From Pseudomonadota bacterium (GTDB taxonomy: Bacteria > Pseudomonadota > Gammaproteobacteria > Xanthomonadales > SZUA-36), in assembly GCA_015222805.1 (NCBI GenBank), contig JADFVZ010000125.1:24342-88341 (forward strand): a stretch of 64,000 nt of DNA, read 5' to 3'. Shown in pieces: positions 53,373-64,000 of this stretch. How positions within the stretch are numbered: position 1 is the first letter of the stretch; each line of letters opens with the position of its first letter. The translations under genes and the position numbers were made by a program. Below the pieces are notes generated by a model, which was not told the DNA's origin, did not search any database, and worked only from the letters and a program-made list of their open reading frames with translations.

Positions 53373-54731
53373 TTAGCGCCGGACAACCCCGGAACGACCA
53401 TAAGATTTCAAATTGGTTTTCTTCATCACCCCATCGTACTGATGGGAAATCAGATGTGCCTGAACCTGTGACATGAAATCCATAATCACAACAACAATAA
53501 TCAACAACGAGGTACCACCGAAGTAAAACGGTACGTTCCACATTGCAATTAAGAAACCGGGTAGCAAACAAACTGCAACCAGGTACATAGCGCCGACTGC
53601 GGTCAGGCGTGTCAGCACCCGATCAATATATTCTGCGGTTTGTTTACCGGGACGGATCCCGGGGATAAACGCACCTGACTTCTTCAGGTTGTCAGCTGTT
53701 TCCTTGGAATTGAAAACAATCGCTGTGTAGAAGAAGCAGAAAAACACAATCAGCACAGAATAAAATACTGAGTACGGTAAAGTACCGGGTGTCAGCGCAG
53801 CAGAAATGTCCTGCAGCCAGCGCGCACCACTGGACTGGCCGAACCAGGTCGAAATCGTCGCCGGAAACATCACCAGTGCCGAGGCAAAAATAGCTGGAAT
53901 AACACCAGACATATTCACTTTCAACGGCAAGTGTGTGGCATTGTTCTGATAAGCCACCCTTCCCTGCCGACGTGCATAGTTAACCGTAATCTTGCGTTGG
54001 CCACGTTCAACAAATACCACAAAGGCAATCGTTGCAAAGGCCAGCACCGCCAGGAACAACACGATCAATGGTGACAGCTGACCATTTTGCGCCAATGATA
54101 AAGTACCACCGATTGCAGCAGGTAAACCGGCCACAATACCCGCAAAAATCAGCAGGGAAATACCATTACCGATACCACGCTCAGTAATCTGTTCACCCAA
54201 CCACATCAGGAACAGGGTTCCAGCGGTTAGCGAAACGATTGCTGTAAATATAAATCCAAAACCCGGTGCCATCACGATTGGAAGCGATGCACCCGCACTC
54301 TGGGCCTGCAACGCAAAAGCTACGCCACCACCCTGGAATGCTGCCAGTACTAATGTAAAGTAACGCGTGTACTGGGTGATTTTATTCCGTCCGGACTGAC
54401 CTTCTTTTTTCAACTGCGCCAGATGTGGAATGGCAGAGGTCATTAACTGGATAATAATTGAAGCCGAAATATACGGCATTACACCCAGCGCAAATAATGA
54501 AAAGCGTGACAACGCACCACCGGAAAACATATTGAAAATATCAATAATGGTGCCTTTCTGGGAGTCCATAAGGGACGCCAACGCTGCAGGATTGACGCCC
54601 GGTACCGGTACAAAGGTACCAATCCGGAAAACAATCAGTGCACCAATGACAAACATGACCCGCCGACGAAGTTCTTTCAGCCGACCCATGCTTCCCAATG
54701 TATCTGCGATATTTGACCCGCTAGCTGACAT
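53373..54731 (-). CDS. secY: Preprotein translocase channel SecY
   Basis: 452 residues with ten hydrophobic membrane segments. Recognisable: [19 protein letters not shown] in TM1, the plug region following, [14 protein letters not shown], and [17 protein letters not shown]. Core of the SecYEG channel in the inner membrane. Its start overlaps the rplO stop by 1 base (TAATG). Confidence 0.99.
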   Translation of the reverse strand: MSASGSNIADTLGSMGRLKELRRRVMFVIGALIVFRIGTFVPVPGVNPAALASLMDSQKGTIIDIFNMFSGGALSRFSLFALGVMPYISASIIIQLMTSAIPHLAQLKKEGQSGRNKITQYTRYFTLVLAAFQGGGVAFALQAQSAGASLPIVMAPGFGFIFTAIVSLTAGTLFLMWLGEQITERGIGNGISLLIFAGIVAGLPAAIGGTLSLAQNGQLSPLIVLFLAVLAFATIAFVVFVERGQRKITVNYARRQGRVAYQNNATHLPLKVNMSGVIPAIFASALVMFPATISTWFGQSSGARWLQDISAALTPGTLPYSVFYSVLIVFFCFFYTAIVFNSKETADNLKKSGAFIPGIRPGKQTAEYIDRVLTRLTAVGAMYLVAVCLLPGFLIAMWNVPFYFGGTSLLIIVVVIMDFMSQVQAHLISHQYDGVMKKTNLKSYGRSGVVRR

Positions 54732-55162
54732 TATTCGACCTTACCACCCGCAGCTTCAATTGCAGCCTGTGCACCCTTGGAGGCTAACAGGCCCTGCAGG
54801 GTTACCGCACGGGTAATTTCACCGGTGTTAATAACTTTTACTTTCTTGATCCGCTGACTAATAAGGCCGGCATCAACCAGTACGTCAAAATCGATGACAT
54901 CCGCTTTTAGCACTTCGATCTGGTATAAACGAATTTCTGCAGAGAACTTCGCCTGGCGTGAAGCAAAACCGATTTTAGGCAGGCGACGCTGTAATGGCAT
55001 CTGACCACCCTCAAAACCGATTTTCACTTTACCACCGGAACGAGATTTCTGGCCTTTATGACCACGACCGCCGGTTTTCCCCAAACCCGAGCCGATTCCA
55101 CGGCCACGACGTTTAGCATTAGACTTGCTACCCGGAGCCGGGCTTAATGTATTCATCTTCAT
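54731..55162 (-). CDS. rplO: 50S ribosomal protein L15
   Basis: 143 residues. Begins [20 protein letters not shown], continues with the Gly/Lys-rich [20 protein letters not shown], as in L15. Ends in the typical [14 protein letters not shown]-like region ([16 protein letters not shown]). One-base overlap with secY. Confidence 0.99.
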   Translation of the reverse strand: MKMNTLSPAPGSKSNAKRRGRGIGSGLGKTGGRGHKGQKSRSGGKVKIGFEGGQMPLQRRLPKIGFASRQAKFSAEIRLYQIEVLKADVIDFDVLVDAGLISQRIKKVKVINTGEITRAVTLQGLLASKGAQAAIEAAGGKVE

Positions 55163-55206
55163 TTTCGTACTTTCCTATATTGGGGCGCAAAAGAACCGCT
55201 GATAAA

Positions 55207-55392
55207 TCAGGCTTCTTCCACTCGTACCAGGTAATCTACTTTATTCACCATACCGCGTGTCGATGGTGTGTCTTCAACCACGACCGTTTGGTGCATGCGT
55301 TTGAGACCTAAACCAAGAACGGTCTGGCGGTGACTGCCAATGGTGCCGTTAGTTGAACGGACCAGGGTTACTTTCATCTGTTTCTTAGCCAT
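55207..55392 (-). CDS. rpmD: 50S ribosomal protein L30
   Basis: 61 residues from ATG 55392 ([13 protein letters not shown]), with [20 protein letters not shown] and the C-terminal [11 protein letters not shown]. Start overlaps the rpsE stop by 8 bases. Confidence 0.98.
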   Translation of the reverse strand: MAKKQMKVTLVRSTNGTIGSHRQTVLGLGLKRMHQTVVVEDTPSTRGMVNKVDYLVRVEEA

Positions 55393-55897
55393 GATTCGCG
55401 AGTATCTCATCTACTGATTTACCACGTTTGGCAGCTACACTTTCAGGACTCTGCATGCTCTGCAGGCCTTTAATAGTAGCCCGAACGAGGTTGATCGGGT
55501 TATTGGAGCCATTACTCTTTGCCAGTACGTTGTGCACACCCACTGTTTCAAATACTGCACGCATCGCGCCACCGGCAATTACTCCGGTACCTTCAGATGC
55601 CGGCTGCATGTATACACGCGAGCCACTGTGACGTGATTTGATCGGATGCCACAAAGTATCACCTTTAAGAGTGATGGTGATCATGTTCTGACGGGCTTTT
55701 TCCATTGATTTCTGGATCGCTAAAGGTACTTCGCGTGCCTTGCCGTAACCAAAACCAATTTTGCCATTGCCATCACCGACTACGCTCAATGCGGTAAAGC
55801 CGAACTGACGACCGCCTTTTACTACTTTGGCAACACGGTTGACTGCAACCAGTTTTTCCAGCATGCCGTCGCCGATATCTTTATCTCTATTCGCCAT
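55385..55897 (-). CDS. rpsE: 30S ribosomal protein S5
   Basis: 170 residues. Double-stranded-RNA-binding N-domain ([20 protein letters not shown]) and the C-terminal domain ([20 protein letters not shown]). Decoding-fidelity protein. Overlaps rpmD. Confidence 0.99.
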   Translation of the reverse strand: MANRDKDIGDGMLEKLVAVNRVAKVVKGGRQFGFTALSVVGDGNGKIGFGYGKAREVPLAIQKSMEKARQNMITITLKGDTLWHPIKSRHSGSRVYMQPASEGTGVIAGGAMRAVFETVGVHNVLAKSNGSNNPINLVRATIKGLQSMQSPESVAAKRGKSVDEILANHG

Positions 55898-55935
55898 TGT
55901 ATTTTTACCTGTTTATATTCTTTTCTATAACTAGC

Positions 55936-56292
55936 TTAGAACTGCAGGCCGCTTTCACGGGCTGCATCTGCCAGCGCTTTAATCCGACCGTGATAACGGA
56001 AGCCGGAGCGATCAAATGCTACTTCTTTAACACCTGCGGCCAACGCTTTCTCAGCAATCGCCTTGCCTACAGCAGTTGCTGCATCGATGTTTTTAGTTCC
56101 TTTTAAACCTTCTCGGATGTCTTTTTGCAAAGTTGATGCACTTGCAATCACAGTCTGCTCAGGTGTAATCACCTGGGCATAGATGTATTTCCCGGTACGG
56201 TGAACGCTTAAACGCGGCACTCCGAGAATCCGAATCTTGGCGCGAGTCTTGCGAGCGCGTCGAATACGTGCGGTGTTCTTGTTAATAGCCAT
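55936..56292 (-). CDS. rplR: 50S ribosomal protein L18
   Basis: 118 residues. Begins [20 protein letters not shown]; 5S rRNA-binding signature [16 protein letters not shown]; ends [20 protein letters not shown]. Usual length. Confidence 0.99.
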   Translation of the reverse strand: MAINKNTARIRRARKTRAKIRILGVPRLSVHRTGKYIYAQVITPEQTVIASASTLQKDIREGLKGTKNIDAATAVGKAIAEKALAAGVKEVAFDRSGFRYHGRIKALADAARESGLQF

Positions 56293-56322
56293 GCTGTTCT
56301 ATCCTTCCTGACAAGAACGCCG

Positions 56323-56850
56323 TTAGGCTTTCTTGGCTTCCTTACGTGCGACATATTCATCCGCGTAACGTACACCTTTACCTTTATAAGGTTCCGGCGG
56401 ACGATAGGCACGAACTTCAGCTGCAACCTGTCCAACTTTCTGTTTGTCGGTACCGCTAATAATGATCTCGGTCTGGCTAGGTGTTTCCACCTTAATACCT
56501 TCCGGAATGTCATAATTTACCGGATGGGAAAAACCCAGTGTCAGGTTCAGTTTATTACCCTGAACAGCCGCACGATAACCAACACCAACCAGCTTTAGTT
56601 TCTTCTCAAAGCCGTCAGTCACACCGATAACCAGATTGTTCAGCAATGCACGCATTGTGCCTGCCATGGCAACCGTGTGTTTTGTCGGTTCCTGGATTTG
56701 TAGAGTGCTGTCTTCCATTACCAGACTAATAGCCGGGTGCAGATTCAGTTCCATTTTGCCTTTCGGTCCTTTTACCTGAATATTCTGGCCATTGATGTTG
56801 ACATCAACGCCGGCAGGTATAGCGATCGGAGCTTTTGCGATACGAGACAT
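56323..56850 (-). CDS. rplF: 50S ribosomal protein L6
   Basis: 175 residues. Begins [15 protein letters not shown]; has the duplicated L6 fold and C-terminal signature [21 protein letters not shown]. Confidence 0.99.
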   Translation of the reverse strand: MSRIAKAPIAIPAGVDVNINGQNIQVKGPKGKMELNLHPAISLVMEDSTLQIQEPTKHTVAMAGTMRALLNNLVIGVTDGFEKKLKLVGVGYRAAVQGNKLNLTLGFSHPVNYDIPEGIKVETPSQTEIIISGTDKQKVGQVAAEVRAYRPPEPYKGKGVRYADEYVARKEAKKA

Positions 56851-56862
56851 AGTAATTCTTCC

Positions 56863-57258
56863 TTATGACACGATGCAGAGCACTTCACCGCCGTAGCCGG
56901 CAGAACGTGCTTTTGCATCAGTCATTATACCCTTGGATGTGCTGATTACAGCAATACCGAGACCGTTTAAAACTTTAGGCAACTCTTCCTTGCCGCAATA
57001 TTTACGCAGGCCGGGACGGGAGATACGCTTCATACTGTCAATCACACCACGGCCCTGGGAATACTTAAGGGTAACCTCAAGTGCCGGCTTGCCATCAACT
57101 TCAATATTGCTGTGACCATTAATATAACCTTCATCCGCGAGGACTTCGGCAATACCAACTTTCACAGTTGAAAGCGGCATGGTTACAGTAACTTTGTTCA
57201 TCGCCTGGGCGTTGCGAATACGGGTTAGCATATCCGCTATAGGGTCGCTCATGCTCAT
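56863..57258 (-). CDS. rpsH: 30S ribosomal protein S8
   Basis: 131 residues. Begins [20 protein letters not shown]-terminal signature [21 protein letters not shown]. In E. coli S8 represses the spc operon by binding the rplE-region mRNA. Confidence 0.99.
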   Translation of the reverse strand: MSMSDPIADMLTRIRNAQAMNKVTVTMPLSTVKVGIAEVLADEGYINGHSNIEVDGKPALEVTLKYSQGRGVIDSMKRISRPGLRKYCGKEELPKVLNGLGIAVISTSKGIMTDAKARSAGYGGEVLCIVS

Positions 57259-57301
57259 AATATCTACCTTCTAAATCAAGGGGTTTAAATAACCCGAATT
57301 C

Positions 57302-57607
57302 TTACCAACTGGCTTTACGCAAACCGGGAATATCACCACGCATACATGCTTCACGCAATTTGTTTCGGCTCAGGCCGAATTTGCGATAATAGCCATGCGG
57401 ACGGCCGGACAGTGCACAACGATTACGCTGGCGTGCCGGACTTGAATCGCGAGGTAATTTGGACAAGGCCATTACGGCTGCCTGTTTTTCCTCAAACCCT
57501 ACTTCAGGATTGGCGATAATCGCTTTCAATTCAGCCCGTTTACCGGCATATTTCTCTACCAGTTTGGCTCGTTTCAGCTCACGCTGGATCATTGACACCT
57601 TTGCCAT
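57302..57607 (-). CDS. rpsN: 30S ribosomal protein S14, zinc-free long form
   Basis: 101 residues. Has [20 protein letters not shown], the S14 signature, but lacks the CxxC pairs of the short zinc form. Confidence 0.99.
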   Translation of the reverse strand: MAKVSMIQRELKRAKLVEKYAGKRAELKAIIANPEVGFEEKQAAVMALSKLPRDSSPARQRNRCALSGRPHGYYRKFGLSRNKLREACMRGDIPGLRKASW

Positions 57608-57618
57608 GAATAATTCCT

Positions 57619-58164
57619 TTACTTATCTCTGAACGGGAAGTCGAAAGCTTTTAATAAAGCCAGGCCTTCTTCGTTGTTTTTCGCAGTAGTGGTTATGGTG
57701 ATATCCATACCACGAATCTTATCGATCTTATCGAAATCAATTTCCGGGAACATGATCTGCTCGGTTACACCCATGCTGTAGTTACCACGACCGTCAAATG
57801 ACTTACGATTCAAGCCGCGGAAATCGCGAATACGAGGGATGGAAACATTAACCAGTCGGTCCATGAATTCCCACATATTGTCGCGCCGCAAAGTAACCTT
57901 GCAGCCTACCGGCCAGCCGTCACGAATCTTGAACGTGGCAACTGATTTACGCGCCAGGCGTACAATCGGTTTCTGTCCGGCAATCAGGGTCATGTCATTA
58001 ACCGCATGCTCCATTACCTTTTTATTGGCGGCAGCTTCACCGACACCCATATTCAGGGTTATCTTGGAAATACGCGGTACTTCCATCACATTACTGAAAC
58101 CAAATTCTTCCATCATTTGTGGAACAACGGTTTCGCGATAGTGTTGTTGTAATCTTGCAATCAT
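57619..58164 (-). CDS. rplE: 50S ribosomal protein L5
   Basis: 181 residues. Begins [20 protein letters not shown]; signature [15 protein letters not shown]; ends in AFDFPFRDK. 5S rRNA-binding. Confidence 0.99.
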   Translation of the reverse strand: MIARLQQHYRETVVPQMMEEFGFSNVMEVPRISKITLNMGVGEAAANKKVMEHAVNDMTLIAGQKPIVRLARKSVATFKIRDGWPVGCKVTLRRDNMWEFMDRLVNVSIPRIRDFRGLNRKSFDGRGNYSMGVTEQIMFPEIDFDKIDKIRGMDITITTTAKNNEEGLALLKAFDFPFRDK

Positions 58165-58175
58165 TATTCTAAGCC

Positions 58176-58493
58176 TCAGATATCAACGACTTCGCCGGTC
58201 GACTTAAATACACGCACCTTAGTGCCGTCTTCCAGGATTTTAAAACCAACCCGTTCGCCTTTATTGGCAGCAGGGTTGTACAGCATTACATTAGAACCGT
58301 GTATTGCAGATTCCTTTTCAATAATGCCGCCCGCTATATTACGTTGCGGATCCGGCTTGGTATGCCGTTTAACCATATTTACATTTTCAACGATGAACTT
58401 GTTGTTATCCATTGCCTGCAACACATGACCACGTTGGCCCTTGCTGCGTCCTGCAATAACGATTACTTCATCACCTTTACGAATTCTTTTCAT
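58176..58493 (-). CDS. rplX: 50S ribosomal protein L24
   Basis: 105 residues. Begins [19 protein letters not shown] (KOW motif), then [15 protein letters not shown]. Early assembly protein. Confidence 0.99.
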   Translation of the reverse strand: MKRIRKGDEVIVIAGRSKGQRGHVLQAMDNNKFIVENVNMVKRHTKPDPQRNIAGGIIEKESAIHGSNVMLYNPAANKGERVGFKILEDGTKVRVFKSTGEVVDI

Positions 58494-58507
58494 CTTCTTA
58501 CCCTGCC

Positions 58508-58876
58508 TTACAGCACTTCAGGTGCGAGGGAAACGATTTTCATAAACCTGCTGGTACGCAATTCGCGTGTAACAGGCCCGAAAATACGGGTGCCGATTGG
58601 CTCTAATTTCGGGTTCAGCAGCACTGCTGCATTGCCGTCGAAACGAATCAGTGAGCCGTCTGGACGACGAACACCCTGGGCCGTACGTACAACAACTGCA
58701 TCGTACACTTCACCTTTCTTGACCTTGCCGCGTGGAATAGCATCTTTAACGGTAACTTTGATAATGTCGCCAATCCGCGCATAACGCCGCTTGGATCCAC
58801 CCAGTACCTTGATACACTGCACTCGACGCGCGCCGGAGTTATCCGCTGCGCTCAGCATGGTTTGCATCTGAATCAT
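58508..58876 (-). CDS. rplN: 50S ribosomal protein L14
   Basis: 122 residues. Begins [20 protein letters not shown]; central [20 protein letters not shown] is the L14 signature; ends with SLAPEVL. Confidence 0.99.
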   Translation of the reverse strand: MIQMQTMLSAADNSGARRVQCIKVLGGSKRRYARIGDIIKVTVKDAIPRGKVKKGEVYDAVVVRTAQGVRRPDGSLIRFDGNAAVLLNPKLEPIGTRIFGPVTRELRTSRFMKIVSLAPEVL

Positions 58877-58907
58877 TGTTTAATCCTCAATTCCTGTGAA
58901 ACGAGCC

Positions 58908-59168
58908 TTATTGGGCACGTTCCAGAATTTCTACTACCTTCCAGGACTTTGTCTTTGACAATGGCCTGCACTGGGCAATTTTTACTTTATCGCCTTCACC
59001 GCAATCGTTGGTTTCATCATGCGCGTGCACCTTGGTGGAACGCTTGATGTATTTACCATACAGCGGATGCTTGACTTTACGTTCAAGCATGACAGTTACT
59101 GTCTTGTCCGCTTTGTTGCTTACAACACGACCGGTTTGGGTCTGTTGGACTTTTTCACTTGCACTCAT
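58908..59168 (-). CDS. rpsQ: 30S ribosomal protein S17
   Basis: 86 residues. Signature [22 protein letters not shown] and [18 protein letters not shown]. Start overlaps the rpmC stop by 4 bases. Confidence 0.99.
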   Translation of the reverse strand: MSASEKVQQTQTGRVVSNKADKTVTVMLERKVKHPLYGKYIKRSTKVHAHDETNDCGEGDKVKIAQCRPLSKTKSWKVVEILERAQ

Positions 59169-59371
59169 GCCGTACTACCTTCTTTCTGTACTTGTGTCAG
59201 TACGGTTTTAATCCGCGCTATATCGCGGCGTACTTCCAGCAATAAATTGCTTCCAGCCAGTTGACCTGAACCTTTCTGCATCCGCAGGTTGAACTGCTCC
59301 TGAAGTTTGTTTTTCAACTCTTCATTCAGCTCAGTCACAGACTTCTGACGTAACTCGCTTGCATTATTCAC
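59165..59371 (-). CDS. rpmC: 50S ribosomal protein L29
   Basis: 68 residues, helical. Begins [20 protein letters not shown], ends with [14 protein letters not shown]. Overlaps rplP and rpsQ by 4 bases at each side. Confidence 0.98.
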   Translation of the reverse strand: MNNASELRQKSVTELNEELKNKLQEQFNLRMQKGSGQLAGSNLLLEVRRDIARIKTVLTQVQKEGSTA

Positions 59372-59781
59372 AGCATTGACCTCGTAACAAAGGTGGTTTT
59401 AACCGCCAGTTTTGCAGCCGCACGGGAGAAAGCCTCACGTGCTATTTCTTCAGATACACCCTGGATCTCATAAAGCATGCGACCAGGCTGGATCGGGGCT
59501 ACCCAATACTCGACATTACCCTTACCTTTACCCATACGTACTTCTACAGGTTTTTTGGTAATCGGCTTGTCAGGAAACACCCGAATCCAGAGCTTACCGC
59601 CACGACGAACGTGACGCGTAATAGCACGACGGGCTGCTTCGATTTGACGAGCAGTAATAAACCCGCGAGTCGTAGCTTTCAGTCCATATTCACCGAAGCT
59701 TACGCGGTTGCCACGGTTGGCCATACCACGATTACGACCTTTATGGGTCTTTCTAAATTTTGTTCTTTTAGGCTGTAACAT
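59368..59781 (-). CDS. rplP: 50S ribosomal protein L16
   Basis: 137 residues. Begins [19 protein letters not shown]; signature [20 protein letters not shown]. Binds near the A-site. Confidence 0.99.
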   Translation of the reverse strand: MLQPKRTKFRKTHKGRNRGMANRGNRVSFGEYGLKATTRGFITARQIEAARRAITRHVRRGGKLWIRVFPDKPITKKPVEVRMGKGKGNVEYWVAPIQPGRMLYEIQGVSEEIAREAFSRAAAKLAVKTTFVTRSML

Positions 59782-59799
59782 CGCTGTTAATTCCTGTTA

Positions 59800-60486
59800 T
59801 TAATCCCGACGGCTGTTTTTGGCAGCCGCAGCTTCTGCTTTACGGGTAGTTTCATCCAGGTCAAATACTTCACCCTTGTAGATCCATACCTTGATACCCA
59901 GCACACCATAGGTAGTGTTGGCTTCAAAGGTGGCGTAATCCACATCTGCACGTAATGTGTGCAGGGGCACCCGACCTTCGCGGTACCATTCGGTACGGGC
60001 AATATCTGCACCGTTCAAACGACCCGATACCATTACCTTGATACCCTGTGCTCCGAGGCGCATGGCAGTACCAACTGAGCGTTTCATCGCCCGACGGAAC
60101 ATAATACGGCGTTCCAGTTGCTGGGCTATGCCTTCAGCTACCAGGTAGGCATCAATTTCAGGCTTGCGGATCTCAGCAACAGAGATGTGTACCGGAATAC
60201 CCATCAACGCACCAACATCTCGGCGCAAACGCTCAATATCTGCACCTTTCTTGCCGATCACAATGCCTGGTCGCGCCGTGTGGATAGTTATCCGGGCGGA
60301 CTTGGCAGGGCGTTCGATCTGAATCCGGCTTACAGACGCATCTTTCAACCGTTCCTGCAAAAATGCACGCGCTTTCAAATCTGATTTCAGATTTTCAGCG
60401 AAATCTTGTTTCTCGGCGAACCACTTGGCATTCCAGTCTTTGGAAATACCGAGGCGGATGCCTATTGGATGTACCTTCTGACCCAT
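59800..60486 (-). CDS. rpsC: 30S ribosomal protein S3
   Basis: 228 residues. Begins [21 protein letters not shown]-domain motif [17 protein letters not shown]-terminal [21 protein letters not shown]. Confidence 0.99.
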   Translation of the reverse strand: MGQKVHPIGIRLGISKDWNAKWFAEKQDFAENLKSDLKARAFLQERLKDASVSRIQIERPAKSARITIHTARPGIVIGKKGADIERLRRDVGALMGIPVHISVAEIRKPEIDAYLVAEGIAQQLERRIMFRRAMKRSVGTAMRLGAQGIKVMVSGRLNGADIARTEWYREGRVPLHTLRADVDYATFEANTTYGVLGIKVWIYKGEVFDLDETTRKAEAAAAKNSRRD

Positions 60487-60501
60487 ATTCTCGTCCAGTC
60501 C

Positions 60502-60837
60502 TTATGCGTCGTCTGCGACGATTACAGTGATGTGGCTGGTACGCTTGAGGATCCGGGTGCCCCGGCCTTTTGCGCGGGCCCGACCACGTTTCAAAATCGG
60601 ACCTTCATCCACAAAGATTGTGCTGATTTTCAGTTCATCAATATCAGCGCCTTCGTTATGTTCGGCGTTAGACACCGCAGATAACAAAACTTTCTTGATT
60701 ATCTGTGCCGCCTTCTTGGTGCTGAACTTTAATAACTGTTCAGCCTGCTCAACCGGCATTCCGCGAACCTGATCCGCTACCAGTCGAACTTTCTGCGGAG
60801 AAATCCGCGCGCCTCTGAGTTTTGCTGCTGTTTGCAT
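60502..60837 (-). CDS. rplV: 50S ribosomal protein L22
   Basis: 111 residues. [21 protein letters not shown] near the start and the tunnel-loop signature [20 protein letters not shown]. Confidence 0.99.
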   Translation of the reverse strand: MQTAAKLRGARISPQKVRLVADQVRGMPVEQAEQLLKFSTKKAAQIIKKVLLSAVSNAEHNEGADIDELKISTIFVDEGPILKRGRARAKGRGTRILKRTSHITVIVADDA

Positions 60838-60849
60838 GTCTATACTCGC

Positions 60850-61119
60850 TTACGAACTGCGGTTTGCTGTATGACCACGATATGTACGGGTCGGTGCAAA
60901 CTCACCTAATTTATGTCCAACCATCTGCTCATTGATGAGCACTGGAATATGCATCCGTCCGTTATGGATGGCTATGGTCAGCCCTACCATTTCTGGAAGG
61001 ATCATTGACCTGCGAGACCAGGTTTTGATCGGACGTTTAACATTATTGGCAACAGCGTCTTCTACCTTGCTTGCCAGGTGATGGTCAACAAACGGGCCTT
61101 TCTTAATCGAACGTGGCAT
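60850..61119 (-). CDS. rpsS: 30S ribosomal protein S19
   Basis: 89 residues. Begins [15 protein letters not shown]; signature [17 protein letters not shown]. 5 bases after rplB. Confidence 0.99.
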   Translation of the reverse strand: MPRSIKKGPFVDHHLASKVEDAVANNVKRPIKTWSRRSMILPEMVGLTIAIHNGRMHIPVLINEQMVGHKLGEFAPTRTYRGHTANRSS

Positions 61120-61124
61120 ATTGG

Positions 61125-61958
61125 TTACCTGCTACCTTTGCTGCGACTGCGAACAATATACTTGTTCGATGTCTTATTCTTACGAGTCTTATAACCCTTG
61201 GTTGGAACACCCCAGGGGCTAACCGGATGACGACCACCAGAGGTACGTCCTTCACCACCACCATGTGGATGGTCAACAGGATTCATGGCAACACCACGAA
61301 CCGTCGGGCGAACACCGCGCCAGCGACTGGCACCGGCTTTACCGAGCTTACGCAGGCTGTGTTCCTGGTTGGAAACCTCACCGATGGTTGCACGACAGGC
61401 GGTAGCAATCTTGCGCATTTCGCCGGAGCGTAAACGCAGGGTCGCATACTGACCTTCGCGGGCAACATACTGGGCATAGGCACCTGCACTACGTGCAATT
61501 TGCGCACCCTTGCCGGGTTTCATTTCAACACAATGAACCAGCGTACCTAGCGGGATGTTACGCAGTGGCATGGAGTTACCCGGTTTAATCGGGGCCTCAC
61601 GACCGCTCATTACAGGATCACCGGCACGCAAATGGCGCGGGGCAATAATGTAACGGCGTTCACCGTCTGCATACAACACCAACGCGATATGTGCGCTACG
61701 GTTCGGATCGTATTCAATGCGCTCAACGCGCCCCTGGATACCATCTTTGTTGCGTTTAAAATCAATAACCCGGTAGTGCTGCTTATGCCCGCCGCCGATA
61801 TGGCGAGTGGTAATGCGGCCGTTATTATTACGTCCACCGGATTTGCTTTTCTTTTTCAACAGGGCCGCATGCGGAGTACCTTTGTGCAGGTGATCATGTT
61901 TGATCTGCACAACACCGCGGCGGCCTGGAGAAGTTGGTTTTGCCTTGACAATAGCCAT
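61125..61958 (-). CDS. rplB: 50S ribosomal protein L2
   Basis: 277 residues. Begins [17 protein letters not shown]; signature [19 protein letters not shown] with the conserved His near the C-terminus. Peptidyl-transferase neighbourhood. Confidence 0.99.
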   Translation of the reverse strand: MAIVKAKPTSPGRRGVVQIKHDHLHKGTPHAALLKKKSKSGGRNNNGRITTRHIGGGHKQHYRVIDFKRNKDGIQGRVERIEYDPNRSAHIALVLYADGERRYIIAPRHLRAGDPVMSGREAPIKPGNSMPLRNIPLGTLVHCVEMKPGKGAQIARSAGAYAQYVAREGQYATLRLRSGEMRKIATACRATIGEVSNQEHSLRKLGKAGASRWRGVRPTVRGVAMNPVDHPHGGGEGRTSGGRHPVSPWGVPTKGYKTRKNKTSNKYIVRSRSKGSR

Positions 61959-61970
61959 TAGGTAATACCC

Positions 61971-62285
61971 TTATGCTGCCTCGCCGCCGTCAAGAAGATC
62001 GATAACCTGATCAGCCTGAACGCGAACGTAAGCTTTTTTCCAGTCATTCCGTTTGCCAGTACGCTGACGGAATGCTTTTGTTTTACCCTTGACCTTAACT
62101 GTCGTTACTGACTCAACGTTAACGCCAAACAACATTTCCACGGCACCCTTGATATCTGCTTTTGTGCTATCAACGGCAACCTGGAATACATACTGATTAC
62201 TGCTTTCGCCCACACGTGTTGACTTTTCAGTCACCCGTGGTGCAAGCAGTACTTTATACAGCTTTTCCTTACTCAGCGAACTCAT
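61971..62285 (-). CDS. rplW: 50S ribosomal protein L23
   Basis: 104 residues. [16 protein letters not shown] near the start and [18 protein letters not shown]. Docking site for trigger factor and SRP. Overlaps rplD by 4 bases. Confidence 0.99.
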   Translation of the reverse strand: MSSLSKEKLYKVLLAPRVTEKSTRVGESSNQYVFQVAVDSTKADIKGAVEMLFGVNVESVTTVKVKGKTKAFRQRTGKRNDWKKAYVRVQADQVIDLLDGGEAA

Positions 62286-62884
62286 GACAGCCTCTCCTGG
62301 ATTTTATTAATCGCAGCAACCGTCATTATCACTTTCTCTGAACGCACCAGGCTGACAGGATCAAGTCCTTCAGCATCCAGCACATAAACGGCTGGAATGT
62401 TACGCGCTGACAGGAACAGGTTGTCATTAACACTGTCACTAACCAGCAGACCTTTGGTAAAGTCATGAGCAGCCAGCATTTTGGCAAGCTCTGCGGTTTT
62501 CGGTGAATCCAGGTTGAAGTCTTCAATCACAACCAGGCGATCCTGACGGATCAGCTCAGACAAAATAGCCTGCATTGCTGCACGGTACATTTTGCGGTTA
62601 ACTTTCTGCGAGTGATCCCGAGGAGTTGCCGCAAAAGTAGCACCACCACCGCGCCAGATAGGTGAACGAATCGTTCCCGCACGCGCCCGGCCAGTACCCT
62701 TCTGTTTCCAGGGTTTTCTACCGCCGCCGCTTACGGCTGCACGGTTTTTCTGCGCCTTGGTACCCGCTCGCGCACCTGCCAGATAGGCAGTTACGACCTG
62801 GTGGACCAGGGCTTCGGAAAAATCACGGGCAAAGATCGCTTCATTGACCTTGATCGTGTTTCCGCCTGTTACTGTAAGTTCCAT
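62282..62884 (-). CDS. rplD: 50S ribosomal protein L4
   Basis: 200 residues from ATG 62884 ([13 protein letters not shown]); a second ATG is directly upstream (62887) but the second has the better distance from AAGGAG. Signature [18 protein letters not shown]. In E. coli L4 also represses the S10 operon. Confidence 0.98.
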   Translation of the reverse strand: MELTVTGGNTIKVNEAIFARDFSEALVHQVVTAYLAGARAGTKAQKNRAAVSGGGRKPWKQKGTGRARAGTIRSPIWRGGGATFAATPRDHSQKVNRKMYRAAMQAILSELIRQDRLVVIEDFNLDSPKTAELAKMLAAHDFTKGLLVSDSVNDNLFLSARNIPAVYVLDAEGLDPVSLVRSEKVIMTVAAINKIQERLS

Positions 62885-62894
62885 CATGCGCTCC

Positions 62895-63533
62895 TTATGC
62901 CTTAGAGGACGGACGTACGAAAACGTGTCCACCTTTCGAGCCGGGTACTGCACCCTTAATCAGCAATAAATTGCGATCTGTGTCTACCCTGATAACTTCC
63001 AGGCGCTGTGTGGTTACCCGCACATTACCCATCTGTCCGGACATTTTCTTGCCCTTGAATACACGCCCAGGGGTCTGGCACTGGCCAATTGAACCGTTTG
63101 AACGATGCGACAACGAGTTACCGTGTGTGGCATCCTGCATTTCGAAGTTGTGGCGTTTAATACCACCCTGGAAACCTTTACCTTTAGAGGTACCGGTAAC
63201 ATCAACAATCTGCCCGATTTCAAATACATCAGCCTTGATTTCAGCACCGACTTCAATGTCGTTGCCTTCACCTTCATCCAGGCGAAATTCCCACAGGCCC
63301 TCACCAGCTTCAGCTTCTGCTTTAGCATAGTGCCCTGCCAGCGGTTTGCTGACGTGGTTGGCCTTGCGTGAACCAGTGGTTACCTGCAATGCACGGTAGC
63401 CGTCTGTTTCCAGGCTGCGAACCTGGGTTACCCGGTTCGGCTTAACTTCAATTACTGTGACCGGTATACCTTCACCAGCTTCGGTGAAGATTCGGGTCAT
63501 GCCGCGTTTACGGCCTACAATTCCGATAGTCAT
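62895..63533 (-). CDS. rplC: 50S ribosomal protein L3
   Basis: 212 residues from ATG 63533 ([16 protein letters not shown]), with another ATG just before it. Signature [20 protein letters not shown] with the Gln that PrmB methylates in relatives. Confidence 0.98.
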   Translation of the reverse strand: MTIGIVGRKRGMTRIFTEAGEGIPVTVIEVKPNRVTQVRSLETDGYRALQVTTGSRKANHVSKPLAGHYAKAEAEAGEGLWEFRLDEGEGNDIEVGAEIKADVFEIGQIVDVTGTSKGKGFQGGIKRHNFEMQDATHGNSLSHRSNGSIGQCQTPGRVFKGKKMSGQMGNVRVTTQRLEVIRVDTDRNLLLIKGAVPGSKGGHVFVRPSSKA

Positions 63534-63546
63534 CATCAGAGCCCTA

Positions 63547-63858
63547 TTAGTAAACCTTGAGCTGAACGTCAACGCCGGCGGCGAGGTCCAGTTTCATCAA
63601 GGCGTCAACGGTTTTATCGTTAGGATCAACGATATCCATCAACCGCTTGTGGGTACGGGTTTCATACTGATCGCGTGCGTCTTTGTTGACATGCGGTGAT
63701 GTCAAAATAGTTACGCGCTCGATTTTAGTCGGCAGCGGGATAGGCCCGCGCACCTGAGCACCGGTACGTTTAGCAGTTTCAACAATTTCAGCGGCAGACC
63801 GGTCGATTAAACGATGGTCAAATGCTTTCAGTCGAATGCGGATTTTTTGTTCAGCCAT
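63547..63858 (-). CDS. rpsJ: 30S ribosomal protein S10
   Basis: 103 residues. Begins [20 protein letters not shown]; signature [20 protein letters not shown]. First gene of the S10 operon and NusE in antitermination. 60 bases after tuf, no long leader, so it may be co-transcribed with tuf. Confidence 0.99.
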   Translation of the reverse strand: MAEQKIRIRLKAFDHRLIDRSAAEIVETAKRTGAQVRGPIPLPTKIERVTILTSPHVNKDARDQYETRTHKRLMDIVDPNDKTVDALMKLDLAAGVDVQLKVY

Positions 63859-63918
63859 TGAACTACTCCGAGTTGGCAGGGGTTAACCTGCCTCTCTTAA
63901 AAAAATAATTAATATGTA

Positions 63919-64000
63919 TTACTCGATAATCTTCGCAACAACACCGGCACCTACGGTACGGCCACCCTCACGGATCGCAAAACGCAGGCCTTCTTCCATC
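63919..64000 (-). CDS. tuf: Elongation factor Tu, C-terminal end only
   Basis: The last 27 codons of EF-Tu: EEGLRFAIREGGRTVGAGVV then AKIIE and TAA at 63919-63921. The gene continues beyond the window edge. Its place before rpsJ is the usual str-S10 arrangement. Confidence 0.97.
   Translation of the reverse strand, partial: MEEGLRFAIREGGRTVGAGVVAKIIE

Noticed and set aside
1-64000. tRNA or rRNA genes
   Set aside because: No cloverleaf-like segment with a TTCGANNC T-loop or rRNA block was recognised; the island does not use a tRNA as integration site here.

Overview
The window looks like a gammaproteobacterial chromosome. The gene order trxA-rho, mdh-prpB-prpC, ggt-gdhA, typA, a class II DAHP synthase, dsbB, hutUHI and an intact alpha-spc-S10 ribosomal super-operon ending in tuf is typical of that class. 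I cannot name a genus. Both edges carry housekeeping genes; between rho and prpC (about 2.1-29.25 kb) lies a 27-kb accessory island of mixed base composition, full of transposon scars and phage-defence-type genes.

Layout. 0-2.1 kb: thioredoxin and Rho. 2.1-8.7 kb: an AT-rich block with a zinc-ribbon DDE-transposase-like protein, a WYL (BrxR/CapW-like) regulator, and a divergent pair made of a 1020-aa N6-adenine methyltransferase and a 222-aa PD-(D/E)XK-like protein; I read this as an unclassified restriction-modification-type locus. 9.1-12.2 kb: a GC-rich STAND-type NTPase with an N-terminal nuclease domain, split by one in-frame TAA. 12.2-16.4 kb: transposon graveyard with Tn7-like ends (including a 202-bp mini-element with a perfect 5-bp target duplication), an orphan HicB-like repressor, and remnants of IS21, IS6 and a subtilase gene. 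16.6-19.1 kb: a tight two-gene unit of an LCAT-like lipase and a trypsin-like protease. 19.3-22.0 kb: a secreted reprolysin-like metalloprotease and a secreted partner. 22.8-24.1 kb: an IS66/IS21 chimeric pseudogene and a tnsA remnant. 24.35-28.3 kb: a complete Hachiman system (hamA-hamB). 28.3-29.25 kb: remnants, then the island border.

The island is flanked by a ~52-bp imperfect inverted repeat (2109-2161 and 29193-29244), each copy containing a terminator-like hairpin whose T-run faces out of the island. This both marks the borders and would keep island transcription from running into rho or prpC.

29.4-50 kb is metabolic: the methylcitrate-cycle operon mdh-prpB-prpC; ggt, gdhA and an octopine/nopaline-type dehydrogenase; a secreted beta-propeller protein; typA; class II DAHP synthase; dsbB; histidine degradation (hutUHI); and a secreted subtilase. 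A 39-codon remnant of a second ggt lies at 37161-37277. 50.2-64 kb is the ribosomal super-operon, all on the minus strand, closed by a strong terminator at 50177-50203.

The best candidates for undescribed biology are the lipase-protease pair, the WYL-methyltransferase-nuclease locus, the split STAND nuclease and the Tn7-like mini-element.
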